A stretch of DNA of 64,000 bases from JBCBCP01 sp038530575 (GTDB lineage Bacteria; Pseudomonadota; Alphaproteobacteria; Rhodobacterales; Rhodobacteraceae), in contig JBCBCP010000008.1 of assembly GCA_038530575.1 (NCBI GenBank), forward strand, positions 1 through 64,000, written 5' to 3'. Under the pieces are notes generated by a model. That model was given only the letters and a program-made list of their open reading frames with translations, searched no databases and was not told the DNA's origin. Positions 25,422 through 34,352 of the stretch are shown here, piece by piece; within the stretch, counting starts at the first letter, position 1, and each line of letters begins with the position of its first letter. A program made the position numbers and the translations under genes.

Positions 25422-25452
25422 AGTGGTTTCTCTGAGATGAGAGGAAGGAGAC

Positions 25453-26805
25453 TCAGCCCTTGGAGAAATCCGGGTAGGCTTCCATGCCCAGTTCGGTCGT
25501 GTCGAGGCCCTGGATTTCTGCCTCTTCCGAGACGCGGATGCCCATGATGGCCTTCAGAATGAACCAGACGATCAGCGACAGGACGAAGGTCACGCCGATG
25601 ATGGCCACGATGCCGATCAGCTGTGCCATCAGCGTTGCGTCGCCGTCGTAGCTGCCCGTCAGGACGACCGCGATGGTGCCCCAGATGCCTGCAAAACCGT
25701 GGACCGGGATCGCGCCGACAACGTCGTCGATCTTCATCTTATCGAGGAACGGCACGGTGAAGACCACGATGACGCCGCCCACAGCACCGATGATAAGCGC
25801 GAGGCCCAGCGAGGGTGCAAGCGGTTCAGCCGTGATGGAGACGAGGCCCGCCAGTGCGCCGTTCAGAACCATCGTCAGGTCGATCTTGCGGTAGAGCACC
25901 TGCGTCAGGATCAGCGCGGCGACGGCGCCAGCCGCTGCGGCCATGTTGGTGTTGGCGAAGATGCGGGAGACGTCAGCGATGTCGCCAACCGAGCCCATTG
26001 CCAGTTGCGAGCCACCGTTGAAGCCGAACCAGCCGAGCCACAGAATGAACATGCCAAGTGTCGCCAACGGCAGGTTGGAGCCGGGCATCGGCACGACTTT
26101 GCCGTCCTTGTACTTGCCGATCCGCGGGCCGAGCACGATGGCACCAGCAAGGGCCGCCGCCGCACCACAGGCGTGCACGATGGTCGAGCCTGCAAAGTCG
26201 TTGAAGACAGGGCCGACATCATCCATCAGCCAGCCGCCGCCCCACGTCCAGGACGCGGTGAACGGGTAGATCAGACCGGTCAGGATCGCGGTGAAGATCA
26301 GGAACGGCCACAGCTTGATACGTTCGGCCAACGCGCCCGAAACGATGGAGGCGGTTGCCGCACAGAACATGAGCTGGAAGATGTAGTCAGAGCCGGTGGA
26401 GGCGTAGCTTGCATCGTCCGCATCCGCGAGGCTGATGCCGACCGCTTCCATCACACCAACCGACGGGAAGAGGCCCGACAGGTAGCCTTCGATGGCCCAG
26501 TCACCCAGCGGGTACATCAGGTTGTAGCCGACGGCCCAGTACATGATCGCGGCAATCGAAAACAGCGCGACGTTCTTGGTCATCTGCGTGGTTGCGTTCT
26601 TGGAGCGGACGAGGCCGCCTTCGAGCATGGCAAAACCGGCTGCCATGAAGAACACGAGGAAGCCGCCGATCAGGAACAGCAGCGAGTTCATGATCCAGAC
26701 AAATTCGTCTGCGGCAACGGTCGCGGGTGCTTCCGTTTCCTGTGCAAAGCCCATCGTCGGTAGCAGCGCTACCGCGGCGAGCGGGAGGAGTTTGGTAAAT
26801 TTCAT
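25453..26805 (-). CDS. amtB: Ammonium transporter AmtB
   Basis: The 450-residue protein has a cleavable signal peptide (ending GFAQ near residue 22), then about 11 membrane helices. Amt signatures include FAMLEGGLVRSKN, DFAGSTIVHACGA (pore histidine) and VHGFAGIWG (second pore histidine). It conducts ammonium across the inner membrane and is blocked by GlnK. It lies 26 bases after glnK in the same direction, the classic nitrogen-control operon. A strong terminator follows. Confidence 0.96.
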   Translation of the reverse strand: MKFTKLLPLAAVALLPTMGFAQETEAPATVAADEFVWIMNSLLFLIGGFLVFFMAAGFAMLEGGLVRSKNATTQMTKNVALFSIAAIMYWAVGYNLMYPLGDWAIEGYLSGLFPSVGVMEAVGISLADADDASYASTGSDYIFQLMFCAATASIVSGALAERIKLWPFLIFTAILTGLIYPFTASWTWGGGWLMDDVGPVFNDFAGSTIVHACGAAAALAGAIVLGPRIGKYKDGKVVPMPGSNLPLATLGMFILWLGWFGFNGGSQLAMGSVGDIADVSRIFANTNMAAAAGAVAALILTQVLYRKIDLTMVLNGALAGLVSITAEPLAPSLGLALIIGAVGGVIVVFTVPFLDKMKIDDVVGAIPVHGFAGIWGTIAVVLTGSYDGDATLMAQLIGIVAIIGVTFVLSLIVWFILKAIMGIRVSEEAEIQGLDTTELGMEAYPDFSKG

Positions 26806-26831
26806 CAGTCGTTGTCCCCTTGAGCGCGGCT

Positions 26832-27170
26832 TTAAAGCGCGTCTTCGTTGGTTTCGCCGGTGCGGACCCGCACGGCCTGTTGCACATCGAGCACGAAGAT
26901 CTTGCCGTCGCCGATCTTGCCGGTCTGGGCGGTCTTTGCGATCACCTCGACGATCTGGTCAGCCTGAGAGGCGGCCACGACGATCTCGATCTTGATCTTT
27001 GGCACGAAGTTCACGGCGTATTCGGCGCCGCGGTAGATTTCGGTGTGGCCGGATTGCGAGCCAAAGCCCTTGATCTCGGTCACCATCATGCCGCGCACGC
27101 CCGCTTCGGTCAGCGCTTCGCGGACCTCTTCGAGCTTGAACGGCTTGATTGTTGCAATGATGAGTTTCAA
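26832..27170 (-). CDS. glnK: Nitrogen regulatory protein PII (GlnK), TTG start
   Basis: With a TTG start at 27170 the protein is 112 residues, the exact PII length, beginning MKLIIATIKPFKLEEV. The upstream AAGGGGA supports this start; there is no ATG at this point. Tyr51, the uridylylation site, is in RGAEYAVNFVPK. The C-terminal GDGKIFV and RVRTGE are the PII signature parts that bind ATP and 2-oxoglutarate. It senses nitrogen status and binds AmtB, its downstream partner. The 253-bp region to the divergent PBP gene is AT-rich and should carry its promoter, but no canonical sigma-54 site was found. Confidence 0.95.
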   Translation of the reverse strand: MKLIIATIKPFKLEEVREALTEAGVRGMMVTEIKGFGSQSGHTEIYRGAEYAVNFVPKIKIEIVVAASQADQIVEVIAKTAQTGKIGDGKIFVLDVQQAVRVRTGETNEDAL

Positions 27171-27423
27171 CTCTGTCCCCTTCTTCTTCACGCAGGTGCG
27201 CCTGCACATGCGCTGCAAAAGAGGCCACGAGACCCAGCGGGGAAAGGTTAAGGCGCTTTGCTCCGCACGCGTTCGGGGTAAAAGTGATAAAAATTTAGGC
27301 GCAATTACAAAAATGATTAAAATTTCAGCAAATCGTTGACGCATCTTGCGGGATTCTTCCCCGTGCCAAGGCCGGCCTTTCCCGGTAAAGTCGCGGGAAA
27401 ACAATGGGCATGGGCAGAGCCTG

Positions 27424-29580
27424 ATGAGCGATTCACGAAAGAAGCGGCCCTTGGTGGCGGACCGGCGCTATCCCAAGGATGGCACCAAATCGCGTAGGAC
27501 GCAGGGAAAAAAACCGGCCCGCAAGCCGCGCAAGCGCACGCCGCAGCGCGGTTTCCTGTCGCGTGTTCTGCGCGCGATTTTCCGTTTGATCTGGGTGGTG
27601 ACGTCCCGCGTGGCGATTATCGCCTTCGCTGCGCTCCTGCTTGCGGTCGGTTATTTTTATACGACGCTGCCGCCGGTTACTGACCTTCTCGACGGGCGTG
27701 CCCGCGGGTCTGTTACCATGCTGGATCGCGACGGCGCGGTGTTCGCATGGCGCGGTGACCAGTTTGGCGGCGCCGTCACTGCAGATACGGTATCGCCCGC
27801 ACTGCGCGACGCCATTGTCGCTACGGAAGACAAGCGGTTCTACCGGCACATCGGCGTAAGCCCGCGCGGTATCGCCAGCGCGGTACGCATCAACCTGCGC
27901 GAGGGCCGCGGGCCTTTGTCAGGGCACGGCGGATCGACCATCACGCAGCAGACGGCCAAGCTACTGTGCCTCGGCCGGGAATATGACCCCTCCGAATGGG
28001 AGTCCGAGGCGGCGTATGTCCGCGATTGCCGCGCAGGGTCGCTGCAGCGGAAGGCGCACGAGGCGATCTATGCGCTTGCGATGGAGGCGAAATATACCAA
28101 GGACGAGATCCTGAGCATCTACATGAACCGCGCCTATATGGGCGGCGGCGCTTACGGGGCCGAAGCCGCCGCGCAGCGGTTTTTTGGCAAACCGGCCTCT
28201 GCAGTGTCGCCAGCGGAAGGAGCCATGCTGGCCGGGCTGCTCACTGCACCATCGACTCTGTCGCCCACCGCTAATCTGCAGCGCAGCCGCGACCGTGCGG
28301 CCACGGTTTTGCGGCTGATGGGCGAACAGGGGTATCTGACGCCGGAACAGGTCGCCTTTCACCAGCAAAACCCGGCCTCGCTGTCGGAGGCCGCGGCAGA
28401 GCAGGCGGGCGGTTATTTTGCCGATTGGGTCATGCAGTCTGGCCCGGAATATTTCACGCGCAACACCGCCGAAGACGTCATTATAGCGACCACGCTCGAT
28501 CAGCGTCTGCAAAAGGCTGCGGAGGAGGCTCTGGCGCATATCTTCGAGACAAAGGTACGCCCGGGATCCAAGGCGCAGGCGGCGATTGTCGTGATGGATG
28601 CGAGCGGCGCGGTGCGGGCCATGGTCGGTGGGCGCCAGACGCAAGTCGCGGGCGTGTTCAATAGGGCCATTCAGGCCAACAGGCAGACCGGCAGCGCATT
28701 CAAACCCTTTGTCTACGCTGCAGCGCTGAACATGGGGTATGACCCGCTGGACACGGTGGTTGATGCGCCGCTGACCATCGACATCCCCGGGTCAGGCCCG
28801 TGGACGCCAAAGAACTACACAAATGACTTCAAAGGCGAGGTGACGATGAGCGCGGCGCTTATGGATTCGCTCAATATTCCGGCGGTCAAGGTTTCGGAAA
28901 GCGTGGGCCGTGAGGAAGTGCGGCGTGTGGCCTCAGAGTTCGGGATATTCAGTGATCTCGCCGCCGGACCCGCATTGGCGCTGGGCGCGTCGGAAAGTAC
29001 GCTGCTTGAGATGACGGGGGCCTATGCGGGCATTCTGGCTGGAGGGTCAGAAGTGACGCCCTACGGCCTTGTTGCGCTGCGACTTGCCGCGGAAGAAGAG
29101 CCGCTGATGGGGATCGGCGGCGGCGTTGGCAAACAGGTGGTTAGTCCCGAGGCCGCGGGGCAACTTATCTGGATGATGGAAAAGGTGGTCAGCGAGGGCA
29201 CCGGCGCGCGCGCCCAGTTTGACGGGCGCGAGATTGCCGGTAAGACCGGCACGACCCAGGCCGCGCGCGATGCGTGGTTCATCGGGTTCACGGCTGATTA
29301 TGTGGCTGGTGTCTGGATGGGGTATGATGACAACACGCCGCTTACGGGCGTCACAGGCGGCGGTCTTCCGGCTGAAATCTGGCGCGAGACGATGATCCGC
29401 GTGCATGAAGGGGTCCCACCACGCCCCTTGCCTTTGGTGCCGCCGCGCGGGGCGACCCGTGCCGCCACCGACACGCCACAAACGACCGAAGGCATTATCG
29501 AAGGGCTTTTGCGCGATATCCTTGGCGGCGGTGGCGGATCAGGTGCGCGCGGCACAGACCCGAGCGGGGGTGAGCGGTAG
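27424..29580 (+). CDS. mrcA: Bifunctional penicillin-binding protein, PBP1A class
   Basis: The 718-residue protein has a basic cytoplasmic start and one membrane helix (about 57-78). A GT51 glycosyltransferase domain follows, with ATEDKRFYRHIGV (catalytic Glu about 135), GGSTITQQ and YMNRAYMGGGAYG. The transpeptidase domain has SAFK (Ser about 424), SLN (about 479) and KTGTT (about 607). A Gly/Pro-rich disordered C-terminus follows. It polymerises and crosslinks peptidoglycan at the outer face of the inner membrane. The ATG at 27424 is chosen over an upstream in-frame GTG or TTG. It stands alone; no partner is adjacent. Confidence 0.94.
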   Translation: MSDSRKKRPLVADRRYPKDGTKSRRTQGKKPARKPRKRTPQRGFLSRVLRAIFRLIWVVTSRVAIIAFAALLLAVGYFYTTLPPVTDLLDGRARGSVTMLDRDGAVFAWRGDQFGGAVTADTVSPALRDAIVATEDKRFYRHIGVSPRGIASAVRINLREGRGPLSGHGGSTITQQTAKLLCLGREYDPSEWESEAAYVRDCRAGSLQRKAHEAIYALAMEAKYTKDEILSIYMNRAYMGGGAYGAEAAAQRFFGKPASAVSPAEGAMLAGLLTAPSTLSPTANLQRSRDRAATVLRLMGEQGYLTPEQVAFHQQNPASLSEAAAEQAGGYFADWVMQSGPEYFTRNTAEDVIIATTLDQRLQKAAEEALAHIFETKVRPGSKAQAAIVVMDASGAVRAMVGGRQTQVAGVFNRAIQANRQTGSAFKPFVYAAALNMGYDPLDTVVDAPLTIDIPGSGPWTPKNYTNDFKGEVTMSAALMDSLNIPAVKVSESVGREEVRRVASEFGIFSDLAAGPALALGASESTLLEMTGAYAGILAGGSEVTPYGLVALRLAAEEEPLMGIGGGVGKQVVSPEAAGQLIWMMEKVVSEGTGARAQFDGREIAGKTGTTQAARDAWFIGFTADYVAGVWMGYDDNTPLTGVTGGGLPAEIWRETMIRVHEGVPPRPLPLVPPRGATRAATDTPQTTEGIIEGLLRDILGGGGGSGARGTDPSGGER

Positions 29581-29697
29581 GCGTCGCGCGCCCCTTATTG
29601 GTTTGCCGATAAAGCCGAATTACCCGCTTAGGTTACAATTTTGTTTACTGATGCCTCAAAATTAGTGAAGGTTCGTTAACGACCTGGGGACTAATCT

Positions 29698-30921
29698 ATG
29701 AGAAGCTTAATTTTCGCGGCTTTCGCGTTCGTTGCCGCGTGCGATTCAACCGTTGACAATTCGTTTCGTGTGCAGGGCGCTGGGCTGCAACTTCATTCCG
29801 CGCAGATGGATCGAAACACAGAAAACCAAAGCAAATATTTCAATGCGCTATGCCTGCAGGCGGGCTATTCGGGCCCTTGCGCGCCGGCGCCAAACGTATC
29901 GGCATCCCATACTTGGCGCCTGCTGGTGGAGACCGGCTACAACGACATTGATTTTCGGTGCAACACATACCTGACATGGATCGATTCCAAGCGCAGTGAA
30001 CGGCTTTTGGTCGAAGGCACGTCAAACGCGATCAGCATTTTGGCAGCCGGGTTGCTCAAGGGAACATCGGCATCGGCCGACAAGCTTGCCGATATTGCGC
30101 TGGCTTTGGGTTTTGCGCGAGACCTGTACGACTCCTATCAGTCTAGCATTCTGCTGGGCCTTGAAGGCTCCACCATAAAGGAAATCGTGAACAAGCGGCG
30201 CATGGCGCACCGGGAAAGTTTCCGGAATGTGACCTACGATTCCCGCCCTGATGCCGTGTTTGCGCTGCAACGTTACCTGTCGATTTGCACACCGCAGAGC
30301 ATCCTTACGGATGTGAACTCCTTTTCGCGGGCTGCAGCAGGTGGCGAAACACCGCCCCTTGCCGCCGAAGCCGCAGCATCGGCACAGATGCTCGGGCTTC
30401 AACCCAATAACCCCGTGACGCCGCCGCGGCGCAATGTGGCCGCGGTCCCGGAGCAGAGCAAACTGTTCGAAGGGCAGGGTTTTTCGGAGCGGGACGTGGC
30501 AGTTTTCCAGCTGGCTTCGTGTATTGATGTCGATGTGGAGGTTGGGCCGGCAACGCTGTCGTCGGTGAGACTGCTGGAGCAGTTTGAACCCGTGATGGAT
30601 TCAAGTGGACGGATTTCACGGACCGAATGGGATGTGCTGCGCGGCAAGATGGAAGCCCGTCCCTGCGACACATCCGTTTACAAGAATGTTTACGAAAACT
30701 ATGCCCACGGGTCCGACGGAGGAGTTGCGGCCATAAACGCTCTTGTGGCGGCCGGCGCGTTGGACATCGGATTTCGGAACCAGCCGTTTAACGGGCCCGG
30801 TGTGCGCGATGCTCTGGCAGAGCTTCGCCAGCGGATTGGACCGTCCGAGACGTTCCCGGGCCTGGGCAGCATGTCGGGGCAACTGACGTCTACCCTATAT
30901 CAGCGCGCTATTCGAAATTAA
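29698..30921 (+). CDS. Predicted lipoprotein, 407 residues, paired with a cell wall hydrolase
   Basis: The N-terminus MRSLIFAAFAFVAACDS is a lipoprotein signal with lipobox AFVAAC (Cys15); the residue after Cys is Asp, which in enterobacteria favours the inner membrane. The mature part has several cysteines and a predicted helical core (ISILAAGLLKGTS, IVNKRRMAHRESF), with no family I recognise. It is followed 20 bases later by the hydrolase at 30942. GC content is lower (near 55 percent) than neighbours. It may be an immunity or localisation partner for the hydrolase, which is inference only. Confidence 0.82.
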   Translation: MRSLIFAAFAFVAACDSTVDNSFRVQGAGLQLHSAQMDRNTENQSKYFNALCLQAGYSGPCAPAPNVSASHTWRLLVETGYNDIDFRCNTYLTWIDSKRSERLLVEGTSNAISILAAGLLKGTSASADKLADIALALGFARDLYDSYQSSILLGLEGSTIKEIVNKRRMAHRESFRNVTYDSRPDAVFALQRYLSICTPQSILTDVNSFSRAAAGGETPPLAAEAAASAQMLGLQPNNPVTPPRRNVAAVPEQSKLFEGQGFSERDVAVFQLASCIDVDVEVGPATLSSVRLLEQFEPVMDSSGRISRTEWDVLRGKMEARPCDTSVYKNVYENYAHGSDGGVAAINALVAAGALDIGFRNQPFNGPGVRDALAELRQRIGPSETFPGLGSMSGQLTSTLYQRAIRN

Positions 30922-30941
30922 GTCCAATTCCGGAGCCAAAG

Positions 30942-32819
30942 ATGGGCCAGTTTTTCAAAGTAGAGTTTTTTGGACCAGACGACGAAGTCGCGAAGCTGTT
31001 TGCCGAGCCCGACGAACGATCGGAGTCTAAGAACCTGTTTCCGTATCTGTTGAAGATCCCGCATGAGGGCGACTCCGAAGAGTGGGTGTATATCGAGAAC
31101 CACGAAAGCGACAGCGGCGCGCCGCAAGGCAAAGGGTGGATCAAGACGTGGGCGGTGGGGGAGCCATTGCCCAGCCTCGCGGTGGAGGTGGCGGGCGAGT
31201 CGCTGACGCTGGCCGCAATTCGCCATGAATTAGAAGCGGCCTCTGACGTTACGACCGCCATTGCGGCTGATTACTTCATTGCCTTGTTCCTGTTGGAAAA
31301 TCAGGTCGATTTAAGCAATCCGCCAACCAGCGATGACGCGCCTTACCCTGTGAACAGCGCGAATGTCACGCCTGATCTGAAAAGCGCTTTTTCGGTCGGC
31401 ACAATGCAATGGTCTGCCTTTCTGACGGAGCAAGGTGACAAGCTGAAAGGTTGGAAGGCGTACCACCGCGAGATTCCGCTCGCGCAACTGCGCTGTGCTG
31501 TCTGGCTTGCCAAGAAAAGCATCGTGGAGCTTGGTGTTATCCGTGGTGGCAGCCTCGAAGAGCCATTTATCCCGCGTCTGCTTGACGTGTTCATGGCGCA
31601 TCTGATCGGTGCGAAAGCGGCCGCAGAAGTCATTCGGATGGAGGCCGAAGACGACGGGCTAAACCGCAACATCAAGACGATCTTGCGCAATGTGAATGGC
31701 TGGAACGACGAAACGCCGGAGTTGCGGGCGCTGTTCGCTGATCGCGCCGCTTACCTTGGCCCGTTCAGCCCAACCGGCGGGACAACGGGCGGTATGACAA
31801 GCGTTGCCGATTTCCTCGAGGTCTGCCGCGGAGCCTTAAAGCCCGCGCTGCAATACGCAGCGCAGATGATTGAACTCTATGTTCCGGGTTTTGCAGTAAA
31901 CATGACTCCATCTGCGGAAACGTGGATGCGCGAAGCGGAGACGGAACTACAGAAGTGGACCGATGGTGGCTGGGTTGAACAGACCGATCCGGGATTGAGC
32001 ACGGCGAAGGAGTATTTCAAGGCAACGAGTTACCCGTTTGGTGATGTCGGGATCGGCGCGGATAACGAGCTGACCCACTGGTGCGGTGCGTTTGTGGCCC
32101 ATTGCATGAAAGAGGCGGGCCAAAAGGTTCCCATGGGGGCAGCGGCGGCGGCAAAGTGGCGCGAGTGGGGGGACGCATCGATCCGGTGGCGTGGGCAGAC
32201 AGATGTTCCGGTCGGGGCGGTCGCGATGACGGCGGGCAATTCGGGGACAAGCCGCATAAGCCATGTGAATTTCATTGCCGACTGGCAAGGGGATGATGAC
32301 CACTACATGGGGCTTGGTGGAAACCAGAGCGACAGTGTCACAATCGCGCCGTTTCCCAAGGACGAAATTGCTGACATCCGGGTGTTGTCGGACATTTCAC
32401 AGTCTTCGGATGGTGACGCGGAAGTCTTGGCCAAGACCCTTTATGGAGAGATCAGGGGAGGCAGCGAGGAGCAGGTCGATAATGTGGCCCAGGTTGTTTT
32501 GAACCGGTACCTTGCAGGGTATCGTTCCAACGGGTCCATCTCTGGTGTGTGTCTTGCTCCCTTTCAGTTCTCGTGTTGGAACCCCGGGACAAGTGCGCGC
32601 AGTCAGTTGGAGGCGCTTGATGGCAGCAACGCACGGTATGCTGAGCTACTCGGTGTTGCAAAACAGGTTATAGCAAGCCGTCTGGCCAATCCAGACGCAG
32701 AGCAACCATTGCAAGGCGCCCGTCATTACCACAACTACTTCGTCAATCCGAATTGGGCAGAACCTGCGAAAATCGTCGAAAAAGACGGGCTGCACATATT
32801 CTACAGGGGCATTGCCTAA
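30942..32819 (+). CDS. Dual-domain peptidoglycan hydrolase: CHAP/NlpC-like plus SleB-like
   Basis: The protein has 625 residues. Residues 1-320 are an unknown N-terminal region with no signal peptide or membrane helix. About 325-470 fits a TIGR02594/CHAP-like cysteine hydrolase, with HWCGAFVAHC (Cys about 381) and SHVNFI (His about 441). About 490-625 fits a SleB-like cell wall hydrolase, with AKTLYGEIRGG (Glu about 503), VAQVVLNR, FSCWNPG and ARHYHNYF. The start has GGAG upstream and lies 20 bases after the lipoprotein gene. Lacking a secretion signal, it may be exported by another route or released on lysis. The combination of two catalytic domains is unusual. Confidence 0.86.
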   Translation: MGQFFKVEFFGPDDEVAKLFAEPDERSESKNLFPYLLKIPHEGDSEEWVYIENHESDSGAPQGKGWIKTWAVGEPLPSLAVEVAGESLTLAAIRHELEAASDVTTAIAADYFIALFLLENQVDLSNPPTSDDAPYPVNSANVTPDLKSAFSVGTMQWSAFLTEQGDKLKGWKAYHREIPLAQLRCAVWLAKKSIVELGVIRGGSLEEPFIPRLLDVFMAHLIGAKAAAEVIRMEAEDDGLNRNIKTILRNVNGWNDETPELRALFADRAAYLGPFSPTGGTTGGMTSVADFLEVCRGALKPALQYAAQMIELYVPGFAVNMTPSAETWMREAETELQKWTDGGWVEQTDPGLSTAKEYFKATSYPFGDVGIGADNELTHWCGAFVAHCMKEAGQKVPMGAAAAAKWREWGDASIRWRGQTDVPVGAVAMTAGNSGTSRISHVNFIADWQGDDDHYMGLGGNQSDSVTIAPFPKDEIADIRVLSDISQSSDGDAEVLAKTLYGEIRGGSEEQVDNVAQVVLNRYLAGYRSNGSISGVCLAPFQFSCWNPGTSARSQLEALDGSNARYAELLGVAKQVIASRLANPDAEQPLQGARHYHNYFVNPNWAEPAKIVEKDGLHIFYRGIA

Positions 32820-32840
32820 GGCGCGGCCCGCCAAGATTGC

Positions 32841-33440
32841 CTAACCCATGCGGCGGAGATCCTGGATCATCGCGTCAATGTTGCCGCCATTTCGGTCGAT
32901 CAGCGCGCCGATTTCTGTGCGTTCTGTCAGCAGCAAGTTCACGCCTTCGATGAACATGTTGAAGAACTTGTTCGAACCCGAACGGTCAGAGACAAGGAAC
33001 GTCACCTCGAAAGGGGACGATCCGCGCAGGAACGCAGTTGTCTTGATCTCGTATCCGGCGCGAATGGCACGAGCGGATCTCACCTCGATCCGGCCGCCGA
33101 TGAATTCGCGGAAACGCTTGCCGTATTTGCGCGCGATGTAGCCGGCGAACACGTCCGAGAACCGGCGCTTTTGCGCACTTGATGCGCTGCGACCGTCGGC
33201 GCCCAAAGCATATTGCGCCATAATGTTCACATCGGCATAGCGTTCAAAGATACGCTCGAAATCGCGGATCATCGCGCCTTCGGATTTGCCCGAGCCGATG
33301 ACGGTATTGATCTCGCCAACCAGCTTGTCCACGAGCGCGCGAGCTTGTCCTTCGCTCAGGGCAAGTGCAGGGCCTGCGATGGCCGTGCTGCCAAGGCCAG
33401 CAAGGAACGTACGGCGGGTGATCTTAGTCCAGAATGGCAT
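32841..33440 (-). CDS. mlaC: MlaC-family phospholipid-binding periplasmic protein
   Basis: The 199-residue protein starts with a twin-arginine-like signal, TRRTFLAGLGSTAIAGPALA. The mature domain (VNIMAQYALG, FAGYIARKYGKRF, TTAFLRGSSPFEV, INMFIEGVNLL-type blocks) matches the MlaC/Ttg2 family (PF05494). It carries phospholipids between MlaA at the outer membrane and the MlaFEDB transporter. The start at 33440 overlaps the end of mlaA by 17 bases. No mlaFED genes are in the window. Export by the Tat pathway is inferred from the RR motif. Confidence 0.9.
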   Translation of the reverse strand: MPFWTKITRRTFLAGLGSTAIAGPALALSEGQARALVDKLVGEINTVIGSGKSEGAMIRDFERIFERYADVNIMAQYALGADGRSASSAQKRRFSDVFAGYIARKYGKRFREFIGGRIEVRSARAIRAGYEIKTTAFLRGSSPFEVTFLVSDRSGSNKFFNMFIEGVNLLLTERTEIGALIDRNGGNIDAMIQDLRRMG

Positions 33441-34188
33441 AGGGATCCTCGTAGGGGTCTGCATAGGGATCAAGCGAGGTGTCTGCGACGGACGCGCCCA
33501 GCTCAAACCGCCGGTTCTGCAGGTAAATCAGCCGGGCCTGTGCGTAGCTGTCGGCGCTTTCATAGAGGATGCCGTCAACCGTGTCGCTGAAGCGGCCGCG
33601 GTCGGATAGCCGCGACGAGACAGAAGCAGCGGTGCCGTAATACCGCTCCGGCTCCGGCAGGTCGTATGTCAGCGGGTTTGTAAACAGATCCACAAAGCGC
33701 CCTACGGCATGCCGCGTGGTCGAAGGGCCGAGAACGGGAAGCTCAAGATACGCACCTTCGGGCGCGCCCCACACATATAGCGTTTCGCCGAAATCCGTGT
33801 CGTGGTCCGGAATTGCAAAATCGCTGGCCACGTCGAAAAGCCCGCCAAAGCCAAGGACGGTGTTGGTCAAAAACCGCACCGTCGACAGGCCTGCGCCTTC
33901 GAGATCGCCTTGAAGCAGGGCATTCACCACGAGGCTGGGGCGGCCAAGGTTCTGTGAAAAATGTCCGATGCTGTCCTCGACATCGTCGGGCAGCACGGAG
34001 GTGTATCCCCGCGCGGCTGGCCGGACAAGGGCGCGGTCAAGCCCGCGATTGAACGCGTGAACTTTCCGGTTTGAGGGCTCGTAAGGGTCGTTGATCCCGT
34101 CGGCGCCGGGTCCGGGCGTCGCGCATGCGCCCAGCAAAGCTAGCAGGCCACCGACAATGGCCAATCGAATGATGCCGAAAGATGGCAC
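33424..34188 (-). CDS. mlaA: MlaA (VacJ) outer membrane lipoprotein
   Basis: The 254-residue lipoprotein has a hydrophobic signal ending LLGAC. The MlaA domain follows, with NDPYEPSNRKVHAFNRGLD, FLTNTVLGFGGLFDVA, DFGETLYVWG and PVLGPSTTRHAVG. MlaA forms a ring in the outer membrane that removes mislocalised phospholipids. I choose the GTG at 34188 because AAGGAG lies 7 bases upstream; an ATG six codons earlier overlaps that site. The C-terminus has an Asp-Pro-Tyr repeat (DPYADPYEDPYAILD). It is cotranscribed and overlapping with mlaC. Confidence 0.93.
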   Translation of the reverse strand: MPSFGIIRLAIVGGLLALLGACATPGPGADGINDPYEPSNRKVHAFNRGLDRALVRPAARGYTSVLPDDVEDSIGHFSQNLGRPSLVVNALLQGDLEGAGLSTVRFLTNTVLGFGGLFDVASDFAIPDHDTDFGETLYVWGAPEGAYLELPVLGPSTTRHAVGRFVDLFTNPLTYDLPEPERYYGTAASVSSRLSDRGRFSDTVDGILYESADSYAQARLIYLQNRRFELGASVADTSLDPYADPYEDPYAILD

Positions 34189-34352
34189 GGCGCAGCTCCT
34201 TAACATCTTGTTCTTATCACTTAAGCTGGAAAAGCACCTATCCCAGATGTTTCTGATACGGAATAGGTTGTTGTGGCGCTTGGGGCACAGGCAGGGTAAG
34301 TCTTTGGCGAATTTCAGGGAACATTGATCGCCGGGCAGGCAAAAAGGTGCCG

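Noticed and set aside
27171..27423. Sigma-54 promoter upstream of glnK
   Set aside because: A TGGCC...TTGCA-like match exists on the minus strand, but the spacing between GG and GC is two bases too short for a -24/-12 promoter.
29698..32819. Prophage lysis module
   Set aside because: Cell wall hydrolases suggest it, but no holin, capsid, integrase or other phage gene is nearby.
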